Of a stretch of DNA of 64,000 nucleotides, positions 49,401-62,503 are shown piece by piece. Location: positions 24,655,912 to 24,719,911 of the forward strand of contig CM067348.1 in the NCBI GenBank assembly GCA_034190875.2, written 5' to 3'. The stretch is from Urechis unicinctus (taxonomy: Eukaryota; Annelida; Polychaeta; Xenopneusta; Urechidae). The notes beneath the pieces are model-generated. The model saw only the letters and a list, made by a program, of their open reading frames with translations, did no database searches and was not told the DNA's origin. Positions within the stretch are counted from its first letter, which is position 1; every line of letters starts with the position of its first letter. Position numbers and translations under genes: made by a program.

Positions 49401-52400
49401 ACAGAAAACAATTGCTTAAGTCAATCGACTTGCTAAACAAAACAATTCCCAGATTGCACTGAGATAACTATTCTAGTTTTCTTCCTAGTCAATTGGGATG
49501 GATATTGCTGATACCCGGGATAACACATCCAGCTCCCTGTTACTGGTCGTTATTTGGGTTGTAATAGCAGCTTATGGAGGGAAGCCCGACTGATGGTATG
49601 GACACAAATGGAACTACAGAAAGCCATGATATATATAGATATTCAAATTTACTGAAGAGATTATGATGACTCGCCTACTTACGACCAAATGTGTCTTCTT
49701 TGATGACTGAGCCGTATAGCTGAACCTTTTATCAGATGTCATATGTTACACAAACACTTGAAGTTATTCGTCATATTGATGCATACAGAAATTGTTTGTT
49801 GCTACGTGGTTTATTGAACTCGAGCAACGACCCGTCCTAGGGAGAGACGAGTGTTGAGTAAAACATACCCTCTGAAGAACGACACCGGGTCAAGTGACGA
49901 CTAGAAGTCCCCTCACTACTGTGGAAGCTTTGTCTGAAAAACTTATCTAACCATTCTATATACCTGAACGCTGTTTGATTTGCAACTCTGTAGATATTAA
50001 TTATTGACTTCGGCCACACAATGAAGAATGTTTACTTCTGTACATTAAGTTATAGTTGGGGATAGGATGATGAAAAGCACTAGTTTTTTCATCGACAACT
50101 ATTTCTGTGCTTTTTAGAAGGGGCAATATTATAACCCTGTGTAGGCAATCATACTACTCTAAATATAATCTTTACTTTTACTTACCAGTAATTACAATGC
50201 AGCAAAGGAAATGTAGCTCACAAGTTCTCCAGGAAAGCAAATGGAGGACGTCATGACTGATCTTGCATACCAGTTTGATCGATTTTACAGAGGTTTGAAC
50301 CGTGATAAAATATCTGATTATACGTTGAGTACGTGTACTAAACAAATAATTCCTTAAGGTCGGTCGATCCATTATATGATGATTCCACAAACTTCTATTT
50401 AAAAAAATAAAGCGCAAGTTGACGTTGTGCGCATCTTATGTAAGTGTTTTTAGTTGATTTTTCCTACGATGCTGAAAATTAGGGTCTCATTCTGTTGGTC
50501 AAACGTTTGATTGCAGTCCCAACACACTAGGATATTCTACTTGCAAGGGCCTAGTTGTTTATAGCAAACAGGTGGCTCGTGCCGGGTGCCGTATACAGTG
50601 GATTAGATTGCCAACAGGACTAAATGGGTAATCTTAAGTGATGCATTACCGGAGCAGTACATCCCACCAGCTGCGTCAATTGCTGTAAAACCAGTAAAGG
50701 GGTCATTATGTCAGAGCGATAGAGAGCCCAGAAGGTTAGTAAACGCTGATTTGATTGAAATATGGCTTGAAATGATTCCTTTCGACAATTATGATTAACA
50801 TTGCATGTGTATTGCGTTGATCACAAAAAGCGTACAATCCATGACTTTAATAAGCAAATGGTTTGCTTGTGTAGCGAATCTATGAATAAACGACGGCTAC
50901 ATACGTCGTTTGATGGATCTATAAGTGGCTTAACGTATATGGATATAACATACATATATAAAAATATATATATGCATGAATATATCAGGTAAGGCGCATA
51001 AAAATAACAAAATAAATACACTGCCTTGAAGATGCTCTGCATTCACGTCACCCATATACCACAATCGTCACAATAGCAATAACAAGTTATGATCATTTGA
51101 AGAAATTTTGAAAAAAAAAACAATAGTTATTATAGGCGGACTTGGGAATGTGCTGGTCAGAACGGACGACTCACTGGGTTTACGGTGCGTGTACTACAGG
51201 AATTTCCAAACCGATTCAATCATATATGATAATGGTTGTAATCATTGAGACACAGGTTGAATAAATATATCAAAGCTCATAAGTGCATCAGCGCATAGAA
51301 CGTGTCATCCTAAATGGCATGTAGCCTATAGCCATATTATAGTTTGGCGGTGCCATCCTAAAGAAAGATTCAGTTTCTTTCATTCATGCGTCATTTCTTC
51401 AATCGTCGATGCATATTTGGCTCATCACGCCACACAACGTACGTGGATGCATGAAGGTGCTGAGATATTCTAATCTATAAGCTTGCTAAAATCATCTATG
51501 CAACTCACATTGCTCTGATATTTGGGTAACCGCATGTTTCTTGAGGATACAACTATGATGCCAATATCAAAAGACACAATTCATGGTGTAACAAGCCTGT
51601 AACGAATTTACGTGGTAACGCATTACTGACGCTTAGCCATATGTCGACCACCGACGTTAACCACATTTTTACCAGCTGGTTTGACCCACGTTATCCAGTG
51701 AACTATCTGTAATCATCCGCATTCAGCAAAATTTACTCAAAGTTATTATGAAGTACGCATATAACTGGAATAAAGACAAACTGCCGACTCCTGTTAGGAC
51801 TGGAGTAAATCAGAATTATCCCTTAAATGGCTTTGAATGCAGATGGAAGAGTATATGTTAATTCATTTGGCTGCAGAAAGAACAACGATTGGACGACATC
51901 CCCATGGAAATCATAATCTACTGCCACCACGAAGTGTAAACAAAATTCAGTGTCATTCCAACTCGTTGGATTAAACGTATTCGTTGCTATATTGTACGGT
52001 TTAGCTTTTGCGCTTTTTTATAATGAAGATGAAGTAATATAGTTTGATACCATAAAACATGGTATGTCCATTTTATGATTGGTCAAGCCAGAAGAACCGT
52101 TGTACTTTGCCTCCTACTCGGTGGATATCATAGTTGAATCCCTTTTGGTTGTGTGTGAATTGTACCCAAGAATCCAACTGTATGCTCAATAAGCCATTTA
52201 TTTTAATGCTTTATAAGGCCCAGGTATAACTACTAGGAGGATATGTGTTGCCACTAGAATTTCAGTCGGGTTGAATTGCTTACTCTTCTGGTGCAGTATA
52301 CCAGACGATAGATTCTCGTCTGATGACGTCTCATGAGAGAGTTGCTTATTAATCACAGGTTGAATAGCAATCTTTATCAAAAGGTTAATTAGAAATGGGG

Positions 52401-55400
52401 TTAGAGTTTCCAAATATATCTTCCTCTATGGTTTTTAATTGTATTCACCTACTTTGTCTCAAATATAGGAAATGAGCCGATTCATGTCAATTGATCATTA
52501 CGGTTGAGATGAAGTCTAGATATACCGTTTATGCATACAAGTGACTTGCGGCAGTAGTTTATGAGTTATTATGATGCAAACAATATCAGTTTAGCTCATT
52601 TACAATACAGGTACGTGGTGGTTTTTTTATAATTCTTATGTCTGACATTTGAATAAGCAGTGGGTACCACAGGCTACAAATCTGTCGATCTGATTGTTTC
52701 CATTGAGATGCTTGTAACGAACGCAATAATACAATGCCATTTGTGAACAAAAGTGAGTTTATAAGCATAATAGGATATTAAAAGAACATTTCCTTATTTT
52801 GAACGATGCGATTGTTTTTAAACGTGATTAAATATAAATAACTGAGCAAGTCTTCGGTGTCAACTGCAGTATATGCTTACAAATACGTCAAGATTAAAAA
52901 TAAAGAACAAAATTGTGCTTCCGGACGACCTTGCAACAAATACGATTATTAGTTAACAAGATAAGCTTATTTGGATGTGATTCTTGTTACAACAAAACCA
53001 GTCTTTTTATACAGAATTCTAACATGATAAATATGTATATGCTTGGTAGTCCATCAACTCTTTTCTAATTAGTTACAACACAAAACGCCACCAATAGTAT
53101 TAAATAAGAAACCAACTGTATGGCAAAGGTAATTGTAAGGTGAACGTTGTCATTCCCTTTACACAGAGCAGTCGGGGGTGCTATGTCGCTTCTGTCTCAA
53201 GTTGTTATGACGTCATTTGTCGTACTAATTCGGTAGCGTAATATATTCGTTTGGCATATTCTGGTGCACCTGTGATGGGGGACATTCGGTGTTGCACTTC
53301 ATCACCAGCGCACCAGCAAAACCGAAAATGACGTGACTTACGCCCTGTAAGTTCTGATATAACCAGACGCATCCACCTAATGGTAAGCGTTTTCACCTCT
53401 GCTTTCCAAAAATTCATTTACATCTACAAATATCAACCGGCATTTGTCAAATAATGTCAAACAATTTATATGCAAAGCCAAAACAAATCATACAAGATCA
53501 GACGAAAATGAGAAGCATTTTATCCCGCTATCATTTATCATATGTTTGGCAATTTATATTAAGCAACGGGATGTCCCAGTCACGCAGAGTTTCTGATCGA
53601 ACAAAATATATGACATTGATATCATGGCTATTATTTAAACAGATTGCACCAACGGCGGTGTGTGTGCATATATAGAGCTGACTGGTATACTCGTCACACG
53701 AATGTTCGAACTTCTCGTCAAAACAAGTTGATCAGTTATGTCTGGCGAGACTCATTAATATTGTTCTTACCCATTCCATTATGCTTCCTTTTTCTACTGA
53801 ATGAGTATCATATTCTGGTTAATGCATCTGAAATCTTCTCTCAGGAAATACACTGGCCATATAACGTAATGTCTCGTCCAGACAGTAAATCGTGCATTGC
53901 ACGGACCATTAAACGGATATGGCATTATTATACTGCAGAGGGTGATTGTTTCAATGTTGGATTTTGTTTGATGGTGGCGGCTGCAGGATAATGTGAGATC
54001 ATTTATGTTGACCATGGAAAGTAATTATATTTGTTATTGTGTTGTTTATTTATCAAATATATTAATATTTTGAATAACAATGTCGCTTACTGTTTTTTGA
54101 TTGAGGACAGTGTTTTCTTCTAATTTAATGATAATTTAATTGTGATATTAACATATTTGTAGCAGTATTCCTCAGCAGTAAATAATTCACATACAAACCC
54201 ATAAAGAACCAATTCCTTCGCGGTATTGTAAAGCTCTCCGTATATTGTAATGATGACAAGAATATCTCATAAGCCACACCGATGTTCTCTAAGCTAGTAA
54301 TCTGATATAAGATTCAAACCTGGATAATTGTAAATCCGATTTGACATACATCTTTCTGGGGAACAAATAGACTGGAGTTCATTTATGATTAAAACACTTC
54401 ACATGACGTGTTTTTCGGAACTACGTCACGCGAAGGTATTTTTAAAATGACTTAAAAACGGCAAACCGGGACACATTAGTGCCACAAGGATCCATTCATT
54501 TAGAACGTGCGTATTATTTAACCGCACGTTTTCATTATAGCTGGCAACAATTAGTTCTATTGCACCATGTATTTAACTAATGATGACATAACGCCGAGGT
54601 TGCACCGTTTACGTAAACCACATTTTGCGTTGATAGGCATACTATATAGAAAATGAATCCACCATCGATAGCTAAATCGCCGCTTTTGATACTTATAGCG
54701 CCATCGAATGTATCCAGCTTACAAATACAAGTGATACAATCTTGCCTATGTCTATGTCTCTTTGGTATGCCCTTGTTAAGGTAGACCTACCTTCTGAAAC
54801 GTCAGTTTACCCAGGGCCTGTTCTCTCGCTCTTGAAGGTTGTTGACAATCTAATATCACCATTTGTCCGATATTTATGTTGATGGCGCAAAATCATTACT
54901 TGTATTTAAAGTAAGTGTTGGTGTTTGCTAACATAGATAATGGCTGCTTCAAGCATAAGGCGTAAAAGACTTGTGAGTTCAAGTCATTATTTGCGAGTAT
55001 TTGAAAGATGATTAACGCCCGCTACTGTACCAGAAGCGATCATAACAAACGCACTATAATGATGTTCAATTCTTGTTATGGCCGCTGGCACCAACACAGA
55101 CTTCTCAACCGTAAATACAATTCCGCCCATTTCATGACAACAATTGTTTTGGCACATCATTTTGTCTTACACTTTTGATCATGATAGATGATTAACGTCC
55201 ACCCCATATTAATTACCGTATTAATTACCAAGACACTGCAATCACAGTCTATTCATGTTTGGTCACTTACAGCAAAACCAACCCATTTCTTCTGCCTTCA
55301 TACATATGATCAGTTTGATATATTCAATCTAATTGCTTATTACTTCACATAAGCTGATCAGCAGAATGCGAACTATTTGCGGACCACAAGTTCCCTGTTG

Positions 55401-56659
55401 CCGATGCCATGTCGACCATCGTTATATATTCAATCCAGTGACGTAGCAGCTGCAGCATTTCATCGTGTTACTGGAGAGCAACGATCGGACATTAATGTGC
55501 ACCAGAGGCGCTGTGTTCTGTAACGATATATAACTGCATTACAGGCTTTATCATTGTGGTACTCAGTGTGTGATTTGTCGGATATCGAACAGTTTGTGTT
55601 GCCATCTTTGATATGTATGTGCTAAATCAGCAACAACTTGGCCATACCACATCGTGTAGCATTATCGGATCATATTTAGTTGCCGGCATCTGTACCAAGC
55701 ATGTGAATGGAGCTTTCAATGTGTTTTGTTAAACACTAGTGTTTTTACACTAGACTGTAGGATTGTACCTGTGAAAGCCCCTTGTCATCATCGAAGGCTC
55801 CAAATGAAAGTAATCATTCTGTTTGGCCAACCATCATCCAATTTGCGTAGTTACCTCTGTATGCCATAAGCGCGAACGTTGACATATCAGCACTGTCTGA
55901 CGTTGTGTTTGATCAAACGACCTTAAACTACATTTGTTAATGGTCATAAGGCGTTAGCTTAAGTGTAGATGAACAGTTAAAAGCAAATGACAAGATTATC
56001 TTTATGCTGATTGCTCACGAATACTATACTCAAAAGCTGGCTTCAGTGCCTGCCACAGAGAGCATTATTCGGAAAGAGTCATGAATTCGCGAGGATTTTC
56101 AGCTCTACGTATAACATAGACCACAGTAGAAAGGCGATAAGATCAGGGTACATTTGCTTGCTCTGCACCCAATAACATTAGACTTCCCATATCCCTATAG
56201 CATCACCCAATTCAAAATTATGTGTCTGATATTACTGACATCATGTTATGCAATATCGGGACACCATCATATCAGTTGAGTGTGATGCAATTGACTTTCG
56301 TGACCTTAACCTTAAAAAATATATCACTGCGTAAAACACGCATGCATGTTTGTGTCATCATGCAATAACAGTACCATCAAATCTTCTAAACAGAAATAAT
56401 CTAAAAGGCACGAATACGACTACTAGTTAACCACTTAAATTACAATAATCAAATAGATGATTTGCCGAGGCAGTTTTACATTTGTGTTACATTGCCCATG
56501 AATAGTATAGAGTGGTGCGTTATAAATCGGGGAGGTGGCTTAAATGAGAAGTGGCCACGCCTCCGGACCAGCGGATTTGTGACGTCACGACCAATCACAG
56601 GCCAGGATTCATCGATTTGATTAATTTGATTAATTTGATAAAAGCATGTTGTCATATAA
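46471..56659. other. Long stretch without recognisable genes
   Basis: About 10 kb of AT-rich sequence with only short frames. Seen within it: a repeat fragment at 50570-50640, a small hairpin AACGTGCG...CGCACGTT near 54505, and tandem GATTAATTT units near 56615-56640. The open frame at 53644-53991 (115 codons) shows no motif. I see no RNA gene. Confidence 0.4.
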
Positions 56660-57180
56660 ACCTAACCAAAGACTGAAGCTCTTCGATTTTCACTCTCATT
56701 ACTCCGCAAGCCGGTTCCATGAGTAATATGGCAATTATCGCAACATATATTCACATTTTTAGGAACAACCCTTGGTGAATTAATTAGAGCAATTGTAATC
56801 CATAAGGTGCCAAAATGATTATGAAGTGAGTGATCAGGTGAGAAGTTGCTGGTGTCAAAGTGGGTGAGGTCCGATTGCATGTATGCGTACACGCCAGCTG
56901 TGTGGATCTCCATAAGCAGCGAGTCTGTGTCTGTGTATAGCAGGTGCAGGTCTCTACCATATCTGGACTACATTGTGTTGTAATAGAAGTCGTACTTCAG
57001 GTGCTTGGAGAGGTCGAGTATGCAAATACCTACATACACCGGACGGTTTAGTACTAGACGGTTGTTGTGCATATGCAGGGCAGGTCGTCTTCGAATTATT
57101 TGTGACGAGCATAGGCGGGACTGGCCACACCTTGTTGACGTGTAATATCTGGTGAAAGAATCTCTTGTACAATGTTTACC
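56660..57180 (-). mobile_element. Polinton/Maverick fossil: DNA polymerase B palm fragment
   Basis: The minus strand encodes a fragment of a protein-primed family B DNA polymerase of the Polinton type, recognised by the motif C signature YTDTDSLLMEI and the following DTSN segment, with polymerase-like sequence just upstream on the same strand. Only this part of one gene is visible. I found no integrase, capsid, protease or terminal inverted repeats nearby. The remnant is broken in at least one or two places and is clearly an old, isolated fragment. The ends given are approximate. Confidence 0.72.
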
Positions 57181-57538
57181 CAGTGGGAATTAATATTGAT
57201 GGCATGTTTTTAGCACTAGTGTTTCAGAAAGCTTATCATACACCATGTTTACGCGTGTATAGGTCGCAAAGGTTTGTACACAATTTTAATCAAAAAGAGC
57301 GGAGTACGACCTATGCATGCGGATTGGAAATTGACTATGCCGAATCATGAATCTTAGAATCAATTCCGAGTAACGAGTGTCAGTACTGTTGACGTCATGA
57401 TGGATACGTAGTGTATGTCTCCTTGTGGCGCATCCGTCATGAATCAATAACTGCACCGTTATTGGCAAAATCAAGTGTTACACTATGATGTTCGTGTTTT
57501 TGCATGTCACTATTGAAATCACTGTTTCTCGGTTCCCA

Positions 57539-57633
57539 ATGTTAAGCTTCCGAGCGCCGAGCTGCCATCTATATATAACATACCTGTATTTAGTTGAATA
57601 CAGAGAGCGGCTCGGCGCTCGGGAGCTTGGCAT
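57539..57633. other. 27-bp stem hairpin with 41-nt loop
   Basis: Positions 57539-57565 pair without interruption with 57633-57607, including a few G-U pairs. The core GAGCGCCGAGC pairs with GCTCGGCGCTC. The arms are GC-rich in an AT-rich neighbourhood, and the loop (57566-57606) is AT-rich. The size is in the range of a miRNA precursor, but the near-perfect arms and large loop fit a young foldback element equally well. No promoter was recognised. Confidence 0.75.
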
Positions 57634-58197
57634 CTGCAGCCGAAGCATTTCTTTTTTTGTAAGGTATATTAATCAGCTTAAACTCAAAATAACTAATTAC
57701 AAAAAGCTCTTGTATTATATTGCCATATGTCAAATTTTAATACCCAAATACAAACGTGATCATATACTGGCAGGAACAAAATTCAAATGCATTTACACGA
57801 GTTTACAATCTTCATATCACATTTCATTGATGAGACGTCTTGGTGCTTTAAAGATTCAACCACCTCGGGTATAACAGACTTAGAGCTTGATGCGGGTGGC
57901 GTAGCGTGTAAGGGCATGGTAGGCTCCTTTGCTGCTGGCTGAAGCTGTGGAGGTGCCTAGGTAACTTATATTATGAAATTGCTTAGCATTGATATTTGGT
58001 TTAACTCCAACGTTTAACGAACGAAATCTTAAACTTATTTGTTAAAAGTTCCCCATATTTTAATATTCTGGCTTAGGAATTCGAGAATTACACTTATATA
58101 ACTAACGTAGCATAGAGGGTCACTGATGTAACTAAAATATAACATAAATTGTACATGATGCTGGTTTGAGAAAACAGTCGCACTGACAAGTTCACTG
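57634..58197. other. Non-coding interval
   Basis: AT-rich; part of a plus-strand frame from 57485 to 57874 crosses the hairpin but shows no family motif. It lies downstream of the minus-strand gene that ends at 58198. Confidence 0.4.
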
Positions 58198-58627
58198 TTA
58201 CTCTATGACAATTGTGCCAATACGCCTTGTTTTCCGAGGACAGCATGTGACCAAGTAGACACGAATGACTATACTGCCACCTGCCTCGCGCTTTGATCTT
58301 TGGGTAGCTGAAACAAATTATTACAATCTTGATAAAAGTCTATCAAACAGCATTTACATAACACAGACCCAAATATATTTGTAAATAGTTGCCACCCGGC
58401 GCATCGGAAGTTTTCTAAAATAGTCACAATACCTTCCCCATCCACTGAGCGCTCTAACCAGTACACTTGACGGTCTTTGCATGGTTCATGGAGGTCCAGT
58501 GGCAGAAAAGAGCGGTCTAACACTGGGTAGTCCGAAGCGCGTCTATACTTTAGCTCATAATTTTGATTACGGCCGATATCCTGGCGATACACACACACAC
58601 ACAAATATATAAAAATATATTTGATAA

Positions 58628-58663
<36 letters not shown>

Positions 58664-61003
58664 GTGTAGGCTTACCTGTTGATCGTCTTTCCGGAACGGT
58701 GATGGTACAGAAGTGTCAATACCTCCAATTACGTAGCATGCTTGGTCGCTACATACCAGTTAAGCTCTGTGATATTGCATAATGATGTACATGAGTATTC
58801 TGTATGTGATTGTTCAGAACATATTCGTATGTATTTATTTAGACCTGTTTTCAAACTTTATGGAACACCCTTAAATCTACATAATTCATTAATTTAACAG
58901 ACGTAATTATCAGGTTGCAGTGCAGTCATAGACAATGAACAAAATCATCACTACCTTTCTGAAGTCAAGTGCGAGGAGGGTGCCATTTGTAGATCCATTG
59001 TTTAGCAACTGGATCAACTCCACTTCATTCTCGAAGTCTAGATGGATTGCTTGTCTCTCACCGTCCGATTCCTCTACCTCTATTTTGGTAGGCTGGTTGG
59101 CAATTCTATAACATACAATGTTTTTAAGTATATGAATGAATAAGGTTATGTGAATGATACATAGATAGACAATAAGTATACAAATGATAAAATCCTTGGC
59201 ATTTGCATGAAATGGAGCTTCTATCTCTAAGAAAGAGGCTATCATTACATGTTGTATGGCTAGTAAAATATTCAATCAATAAAAGCATTTGAAACAATAT
59301 GGTATGATTGATTCTAAGAGACCGACAGACTTTTTGTTAGCTCAAGCAGAGAATTCAAACAATATGGTCTGATTAATTCTGAGCGACCAACAGACTATTT
59401 GGTAGCCCATGCCGATAACTAAAACATGGTCTGATTGATTCTAACCGACCAATAGACTATTTGGCAGTCCACGCCAAAATCTCAAACAATATGGTCTGAT
59501 TGATTATGAGTGACCAACAGACTATTTGGGAGTCACGCCGATAACTGAAATATGGTCTGATTGATTCTGAGTGACTAACAGAATATTTAGTAGCTCAAGC
59601 CGAGAACTCAAGCATTTTGCGTAATTACTTATCAATTGTAGGTAAGTGGTTAACAGGATAGAAGCAGATAAATATGACAAATACAAGTTCTGTTATCGTG
59701 TGTAAATTGTATGGAGAATAGTTGTCTGTGTTGCGTTTGGCTCTAGGATCATTTTGAAGTGAATAGCAACAGCATACTGGTCTCTCAATACGGATAGAAT
59801 CATTATTTGACTCACCTCGCTGGCTTGCAGAACTGTCACCTGTGACAACAACAACATGGTTGAATGCACCTCATCAAGGAAATCAATTGGCTTGTATGCC
59901 GACTTTGTTTGATCTAACAAGGGTACAACCTATGGTGCCTATTATTATAGCTTCTCATGTTGATGCACACACCTGTTCTCTATGCAAATAACTCAGACAT
60001 ATCTGCTAGACCTTATATCCTAATGTCGCATATTATTGGACCAACAAGACCAACAAACATGTACATAGCTCTGTTGCTGCTGTACATACAGAAGAGATCC
60101 AAATACAACTCCTGCCACCAAGAGAGAGAGCGGTAGCTGCAGCACCGTACGTAGCCAGCAGCACGGTCTTCTTGCTGCTGCTGCTGCTGCGTACAGGAGG
60201 CTGTAAATGAATATGTTCCGGTGCTTACAAAATAGTTTAACGGAATAAAGATTGTTGCTCAGCATTTTGGCTTGATCGTTAGTGTGCTGCCATCAAGAGG
60301 ATGTGGGAACACAGGACAAAACCTGATGAAGGGAGTGCCCTCATTATTCTAGATATATTTGACATGCCGGCCTCTCACTGAGTAGCATATGACTACAAAG
60401 ATGCTTGATATGTAAATAATTCGGCTTGGAAGATCAAATTAAAACCCAATGACGATTCGGAAATGCTGCGAGAGATAAGCCATGACTGATCAGGTTCTAA
60501 TTGTCAATTTTCAATCGGGTTACTCCCCAGCTATCCACAAGAACTTTATAGAAGATACAATATACCTCCATGTGATTGTTCTGACCTTTTACATAATCAA
60601 CTAAACAATAAATGTTTTAATTTATCCTTTCAAAATGCTCAAATGCCTGAAGCCAAGGTTGGTGGGTGGGGGGGAGGGGGGTGGGTGAGTGTGGGGTCGG
60701 GTGTGGGGGGTGGTAGTGCACGGGTCCTGAGGAACCCATTCCCATCTCTATGAGAAAACTGCTCTAGTCAAGAAAATTCATGCAGAAAAGTAACCCACAC
60801 ATCAGGGCAAAACCGGCTCCCTACTCACACAACCACAGCCCCCTCCCCCCACAACCTTCATAGAAGCCCTTGACTACTGGTACCTCAACATTTTACACAT
60901 TGTTGCTGATAGACGAGCCACATTTTCCCTTATTAATTTCAAGACTAACTATACTCACCTCGCTCACGATGTACGGAGGAAACGCGTTTTTCTCGCTTGC
61001 CAT
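58198..61003 (-). CDS. Probable five-exon host gene, product not recognised
   Basis: Model on the minus strand: exon 1 61003-60959 (MASEKNAFPPYIVSE), exon 2 59929-59816 (VVPLLDQTKSAYKPIDFLDE, ending ASE), exon 3 59092-58955 (PTKIEVEESDGER, then LLALDFRK), exon 4 58580-58433 (DIGRNQNYELKYRR, then YWLERSVDGE) and exon 5 58307-58198 (ATQRSKREAGGS to TAA). Joins 1-2, 2-3 and 3-4 are all phase 0; 4-5 is phase 1. The donors of exons 1, 2 and 4 follow AG (GAG|GTGAGT, GAG|GTGAGT, AAG|GTATTG). The predicted protein is about 185 residues, soluble, with an acidic middle, and without signal peptide or membrane segment. The acceptor of exon 3 (AACCAG) is weak. Exon 4 may instead read through to a stop at 58269. 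I do not recognise the family. Phase agreement over several exons makes a real gene likelier than chance. Confidence 0.55.
58589..58660. repeat. (CA)n and (TG)n arranged as an inverted repeat
   Basis: A short CA run, an AT-rich spacer (AAATATAT...), then a longer TG run. The two arms are complementary and could fold. It sits in the intron next to exon 4 of the minus-strand gene model. Confidence 0.85.
59291..59615. repeat. Minisatellite, about 63-bp unit, five copies
   Basis: The phrase TATGGTCTGATTGATTCTGA recurs at about 59298, 59363, 59425, 59490 and 59551, with spacings of 61-65 bp. Each unit continues with GACCAACAGACTATTTGG and a GCC-GA-AACT end. Units differ at several positions. It lies within intron 2 of the minus-strand gene model. 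Confidence 0.92.
60163..60192. repeat. Short (CTG)n trinucleotide run
   Basis: CTTCTTGCTGCTGCTGCTGCTGCTGCG, about six CTG units, in intron 1 of the gene model. Flanking sequence is open in all three minus-strand frames, so a cassette exon cannot be excluded. Confidence 0.75.
60661..60715 (+). other. G-rich tract able to form a G-quadruplex
   Basis: GGGTGGGGGGGAGGGGGG followed by GTGGG gives at least four closely spaced G-runs, with more G-runs to 60710. A complementary C tract (CCCCCTCCCCCC) lies at about 60840-60851. Both are in intron 1 of the minus-strand gene, where the G tract is the template-complement strand. Confidence 0.75.
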
Positions 61004-61244
61004 AACTGCGGAAACTTGTTATCTTCAGTTGTTGAAAATGTTGGTTTAGGCACTGAAAAGTGTGGCTCCGGTCAGATGCTGACTGACGAAAATGCATGCT
61101 ATCTATATCATTTTACACCAGGAAAAAGCCCAATAAATATTTCTTTTGGAAAAACCCCATTGTGTCTGGAAAAAAACCGCCGATACATTTTTGTTGAGAG
61201 ACTTTAATGGAGAGCCATTTGAGCAGCACAATGCGCGAACTTAC

Positions 61245-61406
61245 TTCAACCAGAGACCTCAATGACCAAGGCAACGCTTCTGGGGGTAACTCGATGCTAA
61301 AGTCGGCATAAAAAGATGCGTTGAATCTTTGTAAATTGCGCACCGTTTCATAGGATCTGTCCAAATAATTCGCACCATCTACTGTAAGTAGTCTCTCCTG
61401 CAGCAC
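61245..61406 (-). CDS. Possible exon upstream of the unidentified gene
   Basis: A 54-codon open block bounded by TTTCAG|GTGCTG and GTTGAA|GTAAGT, phase 0 at both ends. It reads VLQERLLTVDGANYLDR, later SFYADFSIELPPEALPWS and LRSLVE. It could join exon 2 at 59929 directly in frame as an alternative first part, or belong to a separate gene. Joined to the segment at 61005 it reaches a stop after about 13 codons. The product is not recognised. Confidence 0.4.
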
Positions 61407-62503
61407 CTGAAATTTCAGCTACCTTTGATGACTATATCCTTAAAGTTACAAATCCCCAACAGTTCAACATTTATGGCCTATGAGCTTCCGAAAATCGTTC
61501 TTCAAAAGTCCACACAACCGATTGCGCAGCTTGGCGCAGATGGGCGGCCTTCCATCTGGCCGGACCAGTTCTCTCCCTCAAACCAGCTGCATACCACGAA
61601 AATACTTGTTACTTAATGCCAATTGAATGATACTGTGTATAATAGCCTCTGATAATACGGAGACTCATATTACTATTTCATTCTCGATTATTTTTTGTAA
61701 TATTCATATATTGTTATTTCATGGTATACTACTATAAATACAGTTTAATATGCATCTATTGTTATCATAACCGATTTCCCGCCATTTGACGATAATATTG
61801 CAATAATACATCGACGTGCCCTCTACGCGGAGAACACCACAAAAATAAAAGCAGCATAGCAAAAGCAGCGCTGCATACAGAGGGTGTAAAACGTTCCACC
61901 AAGCTAAAAAAATATTATTGAGTCAAACAAAGGAGCAAATTGCGTAGCCAAGATCCCAGCAACTCCCACCATCCCTAAACCAACCACACCCAATGCCGGG
62001 GAAAATGGCGTTTCGCAGAGCCTTTTCGCTGCCAAAACACGTCGTTACAACATCAACATGAAATAAATGTCGTCTTGATCAGTTGCCTGGGTAAACCTTT
62101 TGAAAAACAGTTCGCCTCTCACATTGTCCGTGCCGTTTATTATTCTCGATCTTTGGCGTCCGCGCTGACGGTGGTGATATAATATCGTCAACAACCGTCC
62201 AGAGCAAAGGAACTGGCCTGGGGTAGACATTAACATTTGTTGGCTTGCCAGGGTCATGTGAAGGTCTGGAGTTTTCAGATTCAATAAGATGTGTGGGGAT
62301 TATGTAATAACATGAAATACACCGTTGTCGTCAGGCGACGATACCATGAAATCAACAACAGCACGTGGGATTGTTGATCCGACGTCTCGGGGTCGGCGTC
62401 TGTTACAGACATTGAGTCATCTGATTGGCTGAGGCTTCCACGGCTCCGAATCAATCAGAGAATTCTGCGCGGTTTTAAGGAACGCTATGACAAAGCAACA
62501 CAC
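61407..62503. other. Interval with no supported gene
   Basis: A minus-strand frame at 62045-62284 (79 codons) is open but has no motif or clear splice partner. It could hold 5' exons or the promoter of the minus-strand gene; nothing specific is visible. Confidence 0.35.

Noticed and set aside
59291-59615. CRISPR-like array
   Set aside because: Whole units of about 63 bp are similar, with no unique spacers, in eukaryotic sequence; it is a minisatellite.
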